A stretch of DNA of 33,117 bases from Calditrichota bacterium (GCA_024277055.1 JAJRVZ010000154.1:1-33117); one strand, 5' to 3'; shown: positions 22,113 to 30,951, counted from the stretch's first letter. Translations and numbers: made by a program. Notes: a model not told the origin generated them from the letters alone.

Positions 22113-23345
22113 ATGCTCGACCGCAAGCAGAAATTACAACGTATTATCCAGCTCGGCCTGGAAATATCCCAAATAAAAGATCTTGATGTAATGCTGGAAA
22201 AGGTACTGACCGAGGCCCGGCAATTGTCCCGTGCCGATGCCGGTTCCATTTACATTAAAGAAGGCGACCTGCTGAAATTCAGCTATGCGCAGAACGAAAC
22301 CCTGCGCCGAAAAATCGGCGAGGGGAAAAAACTGATCTATACTACTTTCACCATGCCCATTTCCAATAAATCGATTGCCGGATTCGTTGCCAATAACGGC
22401 GTTCTGCTGAATATTCCCGACGCCTATAATATTTCTAAAAACATGCCGTTTTCCTTTGACAGCAGTTTTGACAAAAAGGTCGGTTATGAAACCCATTCCA
22501 TGTTCACCGTGCCGCTTAAAAACAGCCGCGGTGGATGTATCGGCGTGTTGCAATTGATCAATGCCCAGGATGAAAATGAACAGATCATTCCTTTTGCGGA
22601 AGAAGATGAGCCGCTGATCCAGCATTTTGCCAATTATGCCGCCGTTGCCATCGAACGGGCGCAAATGACACGGACTACCATTATGCGCATGATCAGTATG
22701 GCCGAATTGCGCGACCCGAAAGAAACCGGTCCCCATGTCAACCGTGTGGCGGCCTATTCACTGGAGATCTATGAAAACTGGGCGGCGAAAAAAGGCATTC
22801 CGCAGGATGAGGTGGATAAACAACGCGATTCCCTCCGCCTGGCTGCCATGCTGCACGATGTAGGTAAAGTGGCCATATCGGATATGATTTTGAAAAAACC
22901 GGGTCGTTTCAGCGACGAGGAGTATGAAATCATGAAACAGCATACCTGGCTGGGTGCAAGGTTATTCCGGGACGCCCGCTCGGATTTCGATGAAATAGCC
23001 GCTGAAGTTGCGCTGAATCATCACGAGCGCTGGGACGGCAAAGGCTATCCGGGGTATATCGATGTGAACAACGGCGAAGCGCAGCCGGGTAAAATTGACG
23101 AACATGGCCGGGCCATCGGTAAAAAGGGTGAAGATATTCCGTTATACGGACGCATCGTAGCCCTGGCGGATGTTTATGATGCTCTGTGTTCGAAACGGGT
23201 ATACAAGGAAGCCTGGGAAGAGGGCAAGGTTCTGGAAGTGATCCGTGAAGAGCGGGGCAAGCAATTTGACCCGGATGTAGTGGACGCCTTTTTCGAGCAG
23301 TTGGACGTGATTCGTTCCATTGCTCAGCGCTACCCGGATGATTAA
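22113..23345 (+). CDS. GAF domain HD-GYP cyclic-di-GMP phosphodiesterase
   Basis: A soluble signalling protein of 410 residues. An N-terminal GAF domain (about 20-185; 'ADAGSIYIKEGDLLKF', 'GCIGVLQLIN') precedes an HD-GYP domain (about 195-405). The metal ligands are present: His248-Asp249 ('MLHDVGK'), the HHExxDGxGYP motif as 'HHERWDGKGYP' (303-313) and 'ALADVYDAL' (350-358). HD-GYP enzymes degrade cyclic di-GMP to pGpG or GMP. An unusual charged insertion of about 30 residues ('NNGEAQPGKIDEHGRAIGKK' and on) sits between GYP and the 'R.VALADVYDAL' helix. There is no receiver domain, so the GAF domain is presumably the sensor. It is monocistronic. Confidence 0.92.
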   Translation: MLDRKQKLQRIIQLGLEISQIKDLDVMLEKVLTEARQLSRADAGSIYIKEGDLLKFSYAQNETLRRKIGEGKKLIYTTFTMPISNKSIAGFVANNGVLLNIPDAYNISKNMPFSFDSSFDKKVGYETHSMFTVPLKNSRGGCIGVLQLINAQDENEQIIPFAEEDEPLIQHFANYAAVAIERAQMTRTTIMRMISMAELRDPKETGPHVNRVAAYSLEIYENWAAKKGIPQDEVDKQRDSLRLAAMLHDVGKVAISDMILKKPGRFSDEEYEIMKQHTWLGARLFRDARSDFDEIAAEVALNHHERWDGKGYPGYIDVNNGEAQPGKIDEHGRAIGKKGEDIPLYGRIVALADVYDALCSKRVYKEAWEEGKVLEVIREERGKQFDPDVVDAFFEQLDVIRSIAQRYPDD

Positions 23346-23360
23346 AAAAATATTTTCCTC

Positions 23361-23381
23361 AAAATTCCCTCCCTGAATTTT
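23361..23381 (+). terminator. possible terminator of the HD-GYP gene
   Basis: AAAATTC and GAATTTT (7 bp, AT-rich) enclose the loop CCTCCCT, and the stem runs into TTG TTC. It lies 16 bp after the HD-GYP stop. The stem is weak. Confidence 0.35.
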
Positions 23382-23394
23382 TGTTCAAGAATAC

Positions 23395-23423
23395 TTGCAA
23401 TCGAAAGATAATGTCATTAATTT
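23395..23423 (+). promoter_or_regulatory. tetR promoter
   Basis: TTGCAA (23395-23400), a 17-bp spacer and TAATTT (23418-23423) lie directly upstream of the operator at 23427-23446, which would cover the transcription start. This is the expected layout for autorepression. Confidence 0.5.
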
Positions 23424-23426
23424 AAA

Positions 23427-23446
23427 CCGACCGAACAGTCGGTCAT
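23427..23446. promoter_or_regulatory. TetR-family operator, site 1 (own promoter)
   Basis: CCGACCGAACAGTCGGTCAT contains the perfect inverted repeat GACCGA-ACAG-TCGGTC. It recurs with one changed base at 24096-24115, in front of the transporter gene. Two such sites flanking the tetR gene strongly suggest that this regulator binds both. Confidence 0.75.
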
Positions 23447-23463
23447 AAAAAGAAAGGATAGAA

Positions 23464-24075
23464 ATGGCGCCGAAGATTGTGGATAAGGAAGCGAAAAAGC
23501 AGGAAATACTCAATGCTGCCATGCAGGTGTTTGCACAGAAAGGGGTGGCCAATACGCGCATGACCGATATCGCCGTTGCGGCGGGTATCGGCAAGGGAAC
23601 GATCTATGAATATTTCCGCAGCAAAGACGAAATATTCGGCGCGGCCTTTGAGTATTTCATGCAGAATGTAGATGAGAAGCTGGTCGCTGCGCTGAAAACC
23701 GAGCGCGATCCGGTGCAGCAGCTGCGTATTCTGATCGATGTGTCAATAAAATCCTTTCTTGAAGAGGACGAAGATTTTATCGCTATCATGATGGATTTCT
23801 GGGCTGAAGGTATACGCTCGGATAAAGAGGAAATCATGCGCGTGTTTAATCTGGAGGAATTTTATGACCGGTTTCGGGCCATTATTGCCGGAATCATCGA
23901 CGCCGGAATCAGCGAGGGCAGTTTTCGTCCGGTTGATTCATTTACGCTTTCATCGCTGATCATTGGTGCCATGGATGGTATTATGTTGCAATGGATACTG
24001 AACAAAGACAATTTCGATATGCAACGGGTTGCAGATACATTATTTGAAATTTTGTTGGATGGACTGGCTGCCTGA
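23464..24075 (+). CDS. TetR/AcrR-family transcriptional regulator
   Basis: A 203-residue repressor-type protein. The N-terminal helix-turn-helix domain (about 8-55) reads 'KKQEILNAAMQVFAQKGVAN' then 'TRMTDIAVAAGIGKGTIYEY' and 'FRSKDEIF', a textbook TetR DNA-binding domain. The C-terminal all-helical domain is divergent, as usual, and would bind a small hydrophobic ligand. An AAAGGA ribosome site precedes the ATG. The gene is flanked by two near-identical operators (23427-23446 and 24096-24115) and is followed by an MMPL-type transporter, a LolA-like carrier and a barrel gene. The likely role is ligand-relieved repression of itself and this export operon. The ligand is unknown. Confidence 0.93.
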   Translation: MAPKIVDKEAKKQEILNAAMQVFAQKGVANTRMTDIAVAAGIGKGTIYEYFRSKDEIFGAAFEYFMQNVDEKLVAALKTERDPVQQLRILIDVSIKSFLEEDEDFIAIMMDFWAEGIRSDKEEIMRVFNLEEFYDRFRAIIAGIIDAGISEGSFRPVDSFTLSSLIIGAMDGIMLQWILNKDNFDMQRVADTLFEILLDGLAA

Positions 24076-24095
24076 TCTTTTTTATTGAATTATAG

Positions 24096-24115
24096 CCGAC
24101 CGAACAGACGGTCAT
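24096..24115. promoter_or_regulatory. TetR-family operator, site 2 (transporter genes)
   Basis: CCGACCGAACAGACGGTCAT matches site 1 in 19 of 20 positions; the dyad here is GACCGA-ACAG-ACGGTC (five of six pairs). It lies 16 bp before the MMPL gene start, so binding would block a promoter serving the transporter genes or roadblock readthrough. Confidence 0.7.
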
Positions 24116-24131
24116 TTAAAGGGGTAATAAA

Positions 24132-26822
24132 ATGCGGGATAAACTGCTGAAAGGAATTGCAGCCGGGGCCGACAAAAAACCGGTGATCATTTTACTGGTT
24201 GCGCTGGTAATCACTGCCATTATGGGGGTGATGAGCGAACAGTTGAGACTGGATATGCATTTCAAAAACCTGATGCCGCAAAACCACCCGATGGTGAATG
24301 AATTTAACCGTATCGTCGAAGATTACACCTCTGCGTCGATGATCATCGTGGCGGCAACCGGCGAAGAAAAGCAACTGAAATCCTTCGCAGAAGAACTGGC
24401 GCCGCAGATCAGATCCATGAAAAATGTCATTCGGCCTGTCGATGTTACAATGGACACGTCTTTTATCAACCGGCATGGTTTCATGCTGCAGAAGGCTAAA
24501 AACCTGAAAAACAATGCTGATATTTTTCAAGACCTGAATCTGATTCCCTTTCTTACCCACTTGAATGATTCATTTGAAAAAACCTATGTGCAGGATGAAG
24601 AAAGTATTTCCACCAAAGAAAAGGAAAACAATGCCGTCGCTTTTCTGGACGGAATTCAAACCTGGTTGACAACGCTGGATGCATATATTACCGGCAACGG
24701 CGGGCTGCAAAAAGCGCAGGTCGCGACAGATCGATTCCTCGGCGGCGAAACTTATATGATTTCGCAGGACAAGGATATGCTGTTGATGATGGTTCAGCCG
24801 AATTTCACCATCAACGATCTGGATAAAGTTCTGGTTACGGTAGATTCTATCGACGCGTTGATCGCCGAAGTAGTGAAAAACTATTCCGGACTGGAAGCCG
24901 GCACCACCGGTACCATGGCCTTGTCGAGGGATGAAACCGTTGCGGCCAGTGAAGATATGTATATTACTTCGATTATCGCCATGCTGCTGATCATCGCTCT
25001 GTTCATCGTTTCTTTCCGCATGTGGGTGGCACCGGTGCTGGCCGGCATAACACTGATTGTCGGGGTGACATGGACTGCCGGTTTTGCTGCGGTAACGTTG
25101 GGCAGTCTGAACATCATGACCTCCATGTTCGCCGTTATTCTCATCGGACTGGGGGTAGACTTCTCGATACACGTCATCTCCATTTTTACAGAAAGTCGTG
25201 CAGCGGGACAGGCCACCGGTAAAGCGCTGGAGAGCGCCCTGCTTAAATCGGGACAGGGAATCATCACCGGGGCATTCACCACGGCAGCCGCTTTTTACAC
25301 GTTGACGATCTCCGAAACAGCCGGTATGGCGGAATTCGGTCTGCTGGCGGGCAGCGGCGTTCTGTTTTGCATGCTGGCCACACTGGTCGTGTTACCCGCC
25401 ATGCTTTCATTGCGCGACCGGATGCTATTGAGAATGCACAGAGAGGCCGGTACCGCCCGGACAACCGAATTCGGTTTCCTCGGCAAAACAGCCGGTATCA
25501 TTGCCGGTAAACGTACATCCTTTCTGATCGGTCTGGTGATCGCAACGGCGCTCATGTTCTGGTTTGCCCGGCAAATCACCTTCGATTACAATTATTTGAA
25601 CATGGAGCCGGAAGGGCTGAAATCGATCAAACTGCAGCATCTGATGGAAGACGAATTTGAAGCCACGCCGGATTTTGCCATGATCACTGCGCAAAGCATT
25701 GAAGAATCCAGACGAATTGCAGAAAAAGCCAAAGATATGAAAATGGTCGGTATGGTTACCAGCATATCCGAATACATTCCTTCAAAGAAAGAACAGCGGA
25801 AAAGAGCCCCGTATATTGAGAAGATAAGGATGTACCTGAAAAACCAGCCGCTGCTCAGGGGGGTCAGACCGGCACAGCTGGAAAAATTCCTGGAGCAGGT
25901 TTGTCGCCTGCAGGACAATATAATCGAACTGGCGCAGCTGGCCTATCTCGGCGGACAGGACAAAGTGGACGCCAAATGCAAGATGCTGGCCGGCGACCCG
26001 GAGAACCCGGAGGACAGCGGTCTTTTCGGCAAACTTTACAAGGATGTCAAAACCGATACGAGGCTCGCATTGCAGGGGGTGAATCGTTTTCAGCAGGATA
26101 TCGCGCCGCTGATGCAACACAAAGCGCTGCGTATGGCCAATGCTGATGAAATCACTCTTGCGGAATTGCCGGCTACCATTGCGGATCAGTTCCTGAGTAA
26201 AAAAGGGGATAAATTTCTGATAACCATTTACCCGAAGGAATCGGTGTGGAATTTCGAGTTTCTGGAACGTTTCACCGATCGCATGCAAAATCTCGACCCC
26301 CGGGTAACCGGCATGCCGCTGGTGTTTTACGTGTTGATTCAGAAAATCGCCGTTGACGGGCGCAATGCGGCAATGCTGACCCTGGTGGTTGTTTTTCTCC
26401 TTTTACTGTGGGATTTCCGCCGCGTCAGCTTCGTGCTGATGGCCATGGTGCCGCTGATCGTCGGTGCCTTCTGGATGGTGGGTGCCATGTATCTTTCCGG
26501 CCTGCAGCTGACCATGGTTAACCTGATGGGCTTACCGTTGATCCTCGGCATCGGAATCGATGACGGCGTACATTTGCTGCATCGCTTTCGTTATGAAGGC
26601 GGTGGAAATATCAGTTCGGTTTTCAAAAGCACCGGCAAAGCGGTTTTGCTGACCTCACTGACAACCATGCTGGCTTTCGGCTCGCTGGTGTTTGCAACCT
26701 ACCGCGGACTGGGTAGTCTGGGCATCGCGCTGTTCATCGGCGTGGCGGCCTGTTTTCTGACGTCAGTACTGTTTTTGCCGGCTCTGCTTACATTTGTAAA
26801 AACAGACAAAGGAAATAAATGA
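24132..26822 (+). CDS. MMPL/RND-superfamily transporter
   Basis: An inner-membrane transporter of 896 residues with the RND layout: TM1, a large periplasmic loop, five TMs, then the same again. TM1 is about 17-36 ('PVIILLVALVITAIMGVM'). The first cluster includes 'FAVILIGLGVDFSIHVISIF' and the second 'MGLPLILGIGIDDGVHLLHR'. The Asp residues in these two helices correspond to the proton-relay positions of MmpL/RND pumps. Such proteins (for example HpnN and MmpL) move lipids or other hydrophobic compounds out of the inner membrane, and no drug-pump adaptor gene is present here. The downstream LolA-like gene overlaps by four bases (ATGA) and is a known companion. A lipid cargo is inferred. Confidence 0.92.
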   Translation: MRDKLLKGIAAGADKKPVIILLVALVITAIMGVMSEQLRLDMHFKNLMPQNHPMVNEFNRIVEDYTSASMIIVAATGEEKQLKSFAEELAPQIRSMKNVIRPVDVTMDTSFINRHGFMLQKAKNLKNNADIFQDLNLIPFLTHLNDSFEKTYVQDEESISTKEKENNAVAFLDGIQTWLTTLDAYITGNGGLQKAQVATDRFLGGETYMISQDKDMLLMMVQPNFTINDLDKVLVTVDSIDALIAEVVKNYSGLEAGTTGTMALSRDETVAASEDMYITSIIAMLLIIALFIVSFRMWVAPVLAGITLIVGVTWTAGFAAVTLGSLNIMTSMFAVILIGLGVDFSIHVISIFTESRAAGQATGKALESALLKSGQGIITGAFTTAAAFYTLTISETAGMAEFGLLAGSGVLFCMLATLVVLPAMLSLRDRMLLRMHREAGTARTTEFGFLGKTAGIIAGKRTSFLIGLVIATALMFWFARQITFDYNYLNMEPEGLKSIKLQHLMEDEFEATPDFAMITAQSIEESRRIAEKAKDMKMVGMVTSISEYIPSKKEQRKRAPYIEKIRMYLKNQPLLRGVRPAQLEKFLEQVCRLQDNIIELAQLAYLGGQDKVDAKCKMLAGDPENPEDSGLFGKLYKDVKTDTRLALQGVNRFQQDIAPLMQHKALRMANADEITLAELPATIADQFLSKKGDKFLITIYPKESVWNFEFLERFTDRMQNLDPRVTGMPLVFYVLIQKIAVDGRNAAMLTLVVVFLLLLWDFRRVSFVLMAMVPLIVGAFWMVGAMYLSGLQLTMVNLMGLPLILGIGIDDGVHLLHRFRYEGGGNISSVFKSTGKAVLLTSLTTMLAFGSLVFATYRGLGSLGIALFIGVAACFLTSVLFLPALLTFVKTDKGNK

Positions 26823-27565
26823 TGAAAGCATTAATAGTTCTGTTGATCGTTTTCTGGACGGGAAGTGTTTCAGCACAGGAATTAAGTGTCCTGGAAATCA
26901 TTCGTAAAATCGACGCCACCGAACGGGTTGCATCCAGTAAAAGCCAGGGCAAACAGATCATCACCACTTCCGGCGGCAAAAAACGCACGCTGGAAATGAT
27001 CGCCTTTTCAAAAAACAGGAACGAGAAACAACTGATGGTCTACACAGCCCCCAAACGAATCAAGGGTGATAAAATCCTGATGCTCAACGAAGGGGACGAT
27101 ATCTGGTTTTACACGCCCAAAACGGATCGGGTGCGTCATCTGGCCAGTCACGCCAAACGGCAGAAGGTGCAGGGCAGCGATTTCAACTACGAGGACATGG
27201 CCGGCGGAAAAATTGAAGAGGACTACACCTGCAAATTACTGGGTAGCGAAGAAATCGATGGTCGAAAAAGTTATAAGCTGGAACTGATTCCGACCGAATC
27301 GGGACCGCATTATTCCAAACTGATCCTGTGGGCGGATGCGGAACGTTTCATTACGCTGCGAATAGATTATTACGAAGACGGTGAGTTGTTGAAACGGCTG
27401 CTGTGCAAAGATATTCGCAATATTCAGGGCCACTGGTACGCCATGAAACTGATCATGACGAATCTGCTGGAGGGCGGCGAAACCGTATTCGAAACGGAGG
27501 AAATTGAATTCGATCTGGAACTGGATGACACTATTTTCACGACTAAATATCTGAAACGCCGCTGA
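26819..27565 (+). CDS. LolA-like outer-membrane lipoprotein-sorting protein
   Basis: A periplasmic protein of 248 residues with a signal peptide ending 'SVSAQE' (about 20). The rest is a LolA/LppX-type half-barrel: 'TSGGKKRTLEMIAFSKNRNE', 'ILMLNEGDDIWFYTPKTDRV', 'GSDFNYEDMAGG', 'YKLELIPTESGPHYSKLILW' and a final 'EIEFDLELDDTIFTTKYLKR'. This matches the LolA_like (PF17131-type) family commonly annotated as outer-membrane lipoprotein-sorting protein and found beside MMPL transporters. It likely carries a lipid from the MMPL pump across the periplasm. The start overlaps the transporter stop (ATGA), and its own stop overlaps the next start (TGATG), so all three are translationally coupled. Confidence 0.88.
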   Translation: MMKALIVLLIVFWTGSVSAQELSVLEIIRKIDATERVASSKSQGKQIITTSGGKKRTLEMIAFSKNRNEKQLMVYTAPKRIKGDKILMLNEGDDIWFYTPKTDRVRHLASHAKRQKVQGSDFNYEDMAGGKIEEDYTCKLLGSEEIDGRKSYKLELIPTESGPHYSKLILWADAERFITLRIDYYEDGELLKRLLCKDIRNIQGHWYAMKLIMTNLLEGGETVFETEEIEFDLELDDTIFTTKYLKRR

Positions 27566-28761
27566 TGGGGCCGTTCATGAAAATAAAAAATTTCACCATT
27601 GTATTAATTCTTTTTACAGTCACAAGAATATCGGCTCAGGAGCTGCAATTTTCAGGTTATTATGAAAACCAGTTTTTCCCGCAGCGGATAAACGACTCAA
27701 TATTTCTGCAGGATTACAACAAACTACGTTTGGATCTGGATTCCGATGTTGCCGAAAACCTGAATTTCAGCGCGGATTTTATTTACCAGATCTATCATGG
27801 AAAGCGTGACTTCAACGCCCTGGATTTCATTCCGGATAAATTTGACGAATACTTTATTCCGGCGATGCAGGCCACCATCAAGCAATTGGAACCGCTGTTC
27901 AAAATTGATCAACGGGACAGAAATTTTCTGGATAATGCCTATGCAACACTATACCTTGACCAGCTGACACTGCGCATCGGCAAGCAGCAAATTCCGTGGG
28001 GCACCGGTTACGCCTGGAATCCTACTGACGTCTTTAATGAAAAAAATCTGCTGGACCCGACCTATGAAAAGGAAGGGGTGAACGCCTTCAAGGCGGATAT
28101 TTCCTTTTCGGAAGAAGGCAGTATTTCATTTATCTGGGGAATTAAAGACACCTATAAAAAATCGACAAAGGCGGTAAAAATTAAGAATCATTTCGCAGGC
28201 TTTGACGTTTCCGCAGCCCTGGTTGAACTGACGGAGGAGAGTTTCGGTTACGGTTTGTTTGTTCCCCGGGAAGAGCATCGGCGAATGTGGGGGCTCGATT
28301 TTGCCGGTCAGCTGCTGGGGCTGGGCCTGTGGGGAGAAGCCGCCTTCAACCGGATGGCACACGGTTCCGACTATTCTCAGATTCTTGCCGGCAGCGATTA
28401 CACCTTCTAAAGCGGACTGTACCTGATGGCGGAATATTACCGTAACGGGCTGGGGAAATCGAATCGTTTTACCTATGAATTCGGCGACTGGATGCGCTTG
28501 CTGAGCAGCGCCGGTGAAAACCTGGGGCAGGATTACCTGTACATCGGCGAAATGTATCCCATTGCCGAGCTGTGGAACTGGTCGAATTATGTGATCCTGA
28601 ACCTGAGCGACGGCAGCGGCATGGTTTTACCTTGGCTCGATTACAGTTTCAATGACGACACGGAAATCCTGCTGATCGGATATGTACCGTTCGGCAGATC
28701 TCTGAGTGAATTCGGTGAATTCGGCAGCGGCGGGATTTTACGGTTAAGGGTGTATTTTTAA
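27565..28761 (+). pseudogene. outer-membrane beta-barrel protein interrupted by in-frame TAA
   Basis: Two open stretches, 27565-28410 and 28426-28761, lie in the same frame and are separated only by a TAA at 28408-28410. Read through, they make a protein of about 395 residues: a signal peptide ('..ISAQELQFSGYYENQFFP'), barrel strands with 'LTLRIGKQQIPWGTGYAWNP' and 'TDVFNEKNLLDP', and a C-terminal strand 'GGILRLRVYF' ending in Phe, as outer-membrane proteins do. Across the break the text reads 'DYTF-stop-SGLYLMAEYY', smooth barrel sequence on both sides. One substitution from AAA, GAA or CAA would explain the stop. The gene overlaps the LolA-like gene and would complete an MMPL pump, carrier and outer-membrane partner set. 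ATG at 27577 is an alternative start. Confidence 0.82.
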
Positions 28762-29051
28762 GTGATGGGTTTTGAGTGATGAGTGATGGAGTATTGATGC
28801 AATTCTGCGTGTGCTTTGCCGAGCGCCGATGAAACAGTTCATGGCAGTGAAACGCCAAATCAATAGCTTGCATAATTCAAAGTCCCCGACTACGGTTTTA
28901 TGCAAATCTCTGCCTCCATATAGCGCAAATTCTTTTTGATTTGCGTTCCATGAATTTGCTGATTTCTCGTCACCCGGATTTTATGATGCTGGTAACCGTT
29001 TCTTTTACCGGCCGGTCACTTCATCTCCTATCACTCTTCACCTATTACGCT
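28762..29051. other. 290-bp convergent intergenic region
   Basis: No convincing gene lies between the barrel gene (plus) and dsbD (minus). It begins with a degenerate word repeat (GAGTGATGAGTGATGGAG). It then holds a nested inverted repeat (28868-28905) and a 7-bp hairpin, CGCAAAT/ATTTGCG (28924-28945), that may end transcription from either side. Near 29010 a short palindrome, ACCGGCCGGT, is visible. Confidence 0.5.
28868..28905. repeat. nested inverted repeat, REP-like
   Basis: The outer arms TTGCATAA (28868-28875) and TTATGCAA (28898-28905) pair perfectly. Inside, AGTC-CCC-GACT (28881-28891) forms a second hairpin. A REP-like dispersed element is likely; a terminator role is possible. Confidence 0.45.
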
Positions 29052-30839
29052 TCATTTTACCGCCAGGGTCTGCTGCATGCGTTCCAGAAACTGATCCGCT
29101 GCTTCAAAACCGGCCAGGCGAAGAGATTCCAGTTCGTTGCCGTCCGGGGCCAGAAATACGATCGTCGGCACTCCTTTGATATTGTATTTTTCCCGCAAGA
29201 GCTGTGTGACATCCGAATCGAAGGTGGTCAGGTCGGCTTTCAGAGTGACGAAATTTTTGGCGCGCTCAATTACCTGTGCATCGGTAAAGGTGAATTTATC
29301 CAGTTCCTTGCAGGGCAGGCACCAGTCGGCGTAAAAATCGATCATTACCGGTTTGCCCTGTGCTGTCGCCTGCTGCAGAGCCTGTTCGGAATAGGGCTGC
29401 CACGGAATACCTTCGCCTGCTTCACTTTCCGCAGGCCAGGCCAGAAAAATGCCGAGCGCGATCAGGGCTACGCCAACCACATTCCGGGCGATCATGAATC
29501 CTTTCTGACCAGCATTTTTATCCAGCCAGCACATGTAAACTCCGCCGGTAACGGAAACCAGTCCCAGTAAAACAAAGTAAACGGTCTCATTTCCGAACAG
29601 CGGTTCGAGGAAATATACGGCCATCCCGATCAGAATAAATCCGAACAGGTTACGCACCCACACCATCCACGCGCCGGAGCGTGGCAGCTTATTCATTGCA
29701 CCGGAGAAAATACCGAGAAACAGGAACGGCGTTCCCAGACCCATGGCCAGTACAAAAAACATCCAGAAACCGAGAACGGGATCGCCGATATCGCCCACGT
29801 AGGTCAACAATCCGAGTACAAACGGACCGATGCAGGGCGCGGCGATCAGCCCGACCGTGAGCCCCATGAACAGGGTACCGAAATACCCGCTGCGGCTTTT
29901 GCCGCCGATCAGCGCCAGCGATTGCGGAACGCGGATTTCGTACAGGCCGAACATGCTCAGCGCCAACACGACCAGCACCAGCGCGATAAAAATCAGTACC
30001 AGCGGATTTTGCAGGGCGGCGCCGAGAATACCGCCGGTCAACGCGGCTGCGACGCCCAGAATGGAATAGGTTACGGACATGCCCAGCACGTATACAATAG
30101 CCCGCAAAACCAGGCCGCCCCGGGTTCCTTCCGCCTGCCCGCCGAAATAGCTGATGGTAATCGGGATCAGCGGGTAAACGCAGGGGGTAAGGTTCAGGGC
30201 CAGCCCGCCGAGGAAAATAAAGATAAAAGCATAAACCATGCCTTCTTCGGTTACGACTTCACCCAGTGATTTTTCTTTTTCCGGCATTTCGGCAGATTGA
30301 AACTGCGGCAGCACCGAATCAAATATTTCTTTATTGGTTTCGATAACAGTCTCGCCCGCCTGTGCCAGGGCTGCCTTTTTTTGTACATCAATTTCATTCG
30401 GTGCCAGGCAGCTCTGGTCGTTGCAGGCCTGGTAGTAAATATTGGCGTTCAGGTTTACCGAATCGGATTGGATTCCGGGCTGAACGGTCAGGGTGGTCAG
30501 GGCGTAAACCGTGCCTTCGTAAACGGCCATGCGTGTATCGGAAAAAGAAAATTTTTTCAGTTCCGGTCGTGGGTATTCCACTTTACCGAAAGTGATGCCC
30601 GTGTCTCCCTTTGCGGTAATTTCAGTTGGAATCAGAAAATCTTCCAGCGGCCGGTTTGAGTTGATATGCCAGCCGTGACCGATCGTCATTTCGATCAGCA
30701 CACGGTAGCTGTTCTGCGGCTGCAGTTTTTCAACCGGCAGCAGGATGCGTCCGGTCAATATTTCATTCTGTGCCGACAGCGGCAATGCGAACAGTAAAAC
30801 TGTTGTCAGAGTGAAGAGATTTTTCAGGGATCGTTTCAT
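29052..30839 (-). CDS. dsbD: thiol:disulfide interchange protein DsbD
   Basis: An inner-membrane protein of 595 residues that carries reducing power from cytoplasmic thioredoxin to periplasmic thiols. The domains are in the usual order. After a signal peptide ending 'LPLSAQ' comes a DsbD-alpha domain with the Cys pair in 'ACNDQSCLAP'. Then come eight membrane helices with Cys in 'NLTPCVYPLIP' and 'IAAPCIGPFVLG'. A C-terminal thioredoxin domain follows with 'YADWCLPCKELDKF' and cis-Pro 'KGVPTIVFL'. The length matches E. coli DsbD (about 565 mature). I choose the ATG at 30839 because GAGGA lies upstream; the longer form would start at TTG. Partners likely include cytochrome c maturation, relevant to the heme protein at 21445, but that link is inference. 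Confidence 0.93.
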   Translation of the reverse strand: MKRSLKNLFTLTTVLLFALPLSAQNEILTGRILLPVEKLQPQNSYRVLIEMTIGHGWHINSNRPLEDFLIPTEITAKGDTGITFGKVEYPRPELKKFSFSDTRMAVYEGTVYALTTLTVQPGIQSDSVNLNANIYYQACNDQSCLAPNEIDVQKKAALAQAGETVIETNKEIFDSVLPQFQSAEMPEKEKSLGEVVTEEGMVYAFIFIFLGGLALNLTPCVYPLIPITISYFGGQAEGTRGGLVLRAIVYVLGMSVTYSILGVAAALTGGILGAALQNPLVLIFIALVLVVLALSMFGLYEIRVPQSLALIGGKSRSGYFGTLFMGLTVGLIAAPCIGPFVLGLLTYVGDIGDPVLGFWMFFVLAMGLGTPFLFLGIFSGAMNKLPRSGAWMVWVRNLFGFILIGMAVYFLEPLFGNETVYFVLLGLVSVTGGVYMCWLDKNAGQKGFMIARNVVGVALIALGIFLAWPAESEAGEGIPWQPYSEQALQQATAQGKPVMIDFYADWCLPCKELDKFTFTDAQVIERAKNFVTLKADLTTFDSDVTQLLREKYNIKGVPTIVFLAPDGNELESLRLAGFEAADQFLERMQQTLAVK

Positions 30840-30951
30840 TTTTGTCCTCAAATTATTCTGTGCCGAAAACCAAGCTTACATATTTTTGAAATGAAAATAA
30901 ATAAGGAAAGTTACATTTTTTACTCACGGACACGGAAAACGCTTACCGGAA

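Noticed and set aside
24570-25172. 200-residue minus-strand frame opposite the MMPL gene
   Set aside because: Gln/His/Arg-rich shadow of a transmembrane coding region with no family resemblance.
4684-28410. TAA reassigned as a sense codon in this organism
   Set aside because: TAA also ends intact, full-length genes in the window (DUF47, esterase, tnaA, the heme protein, HD-GYP and others), so code reassignment does not fit. Local nonsense mutation or error is simpler.
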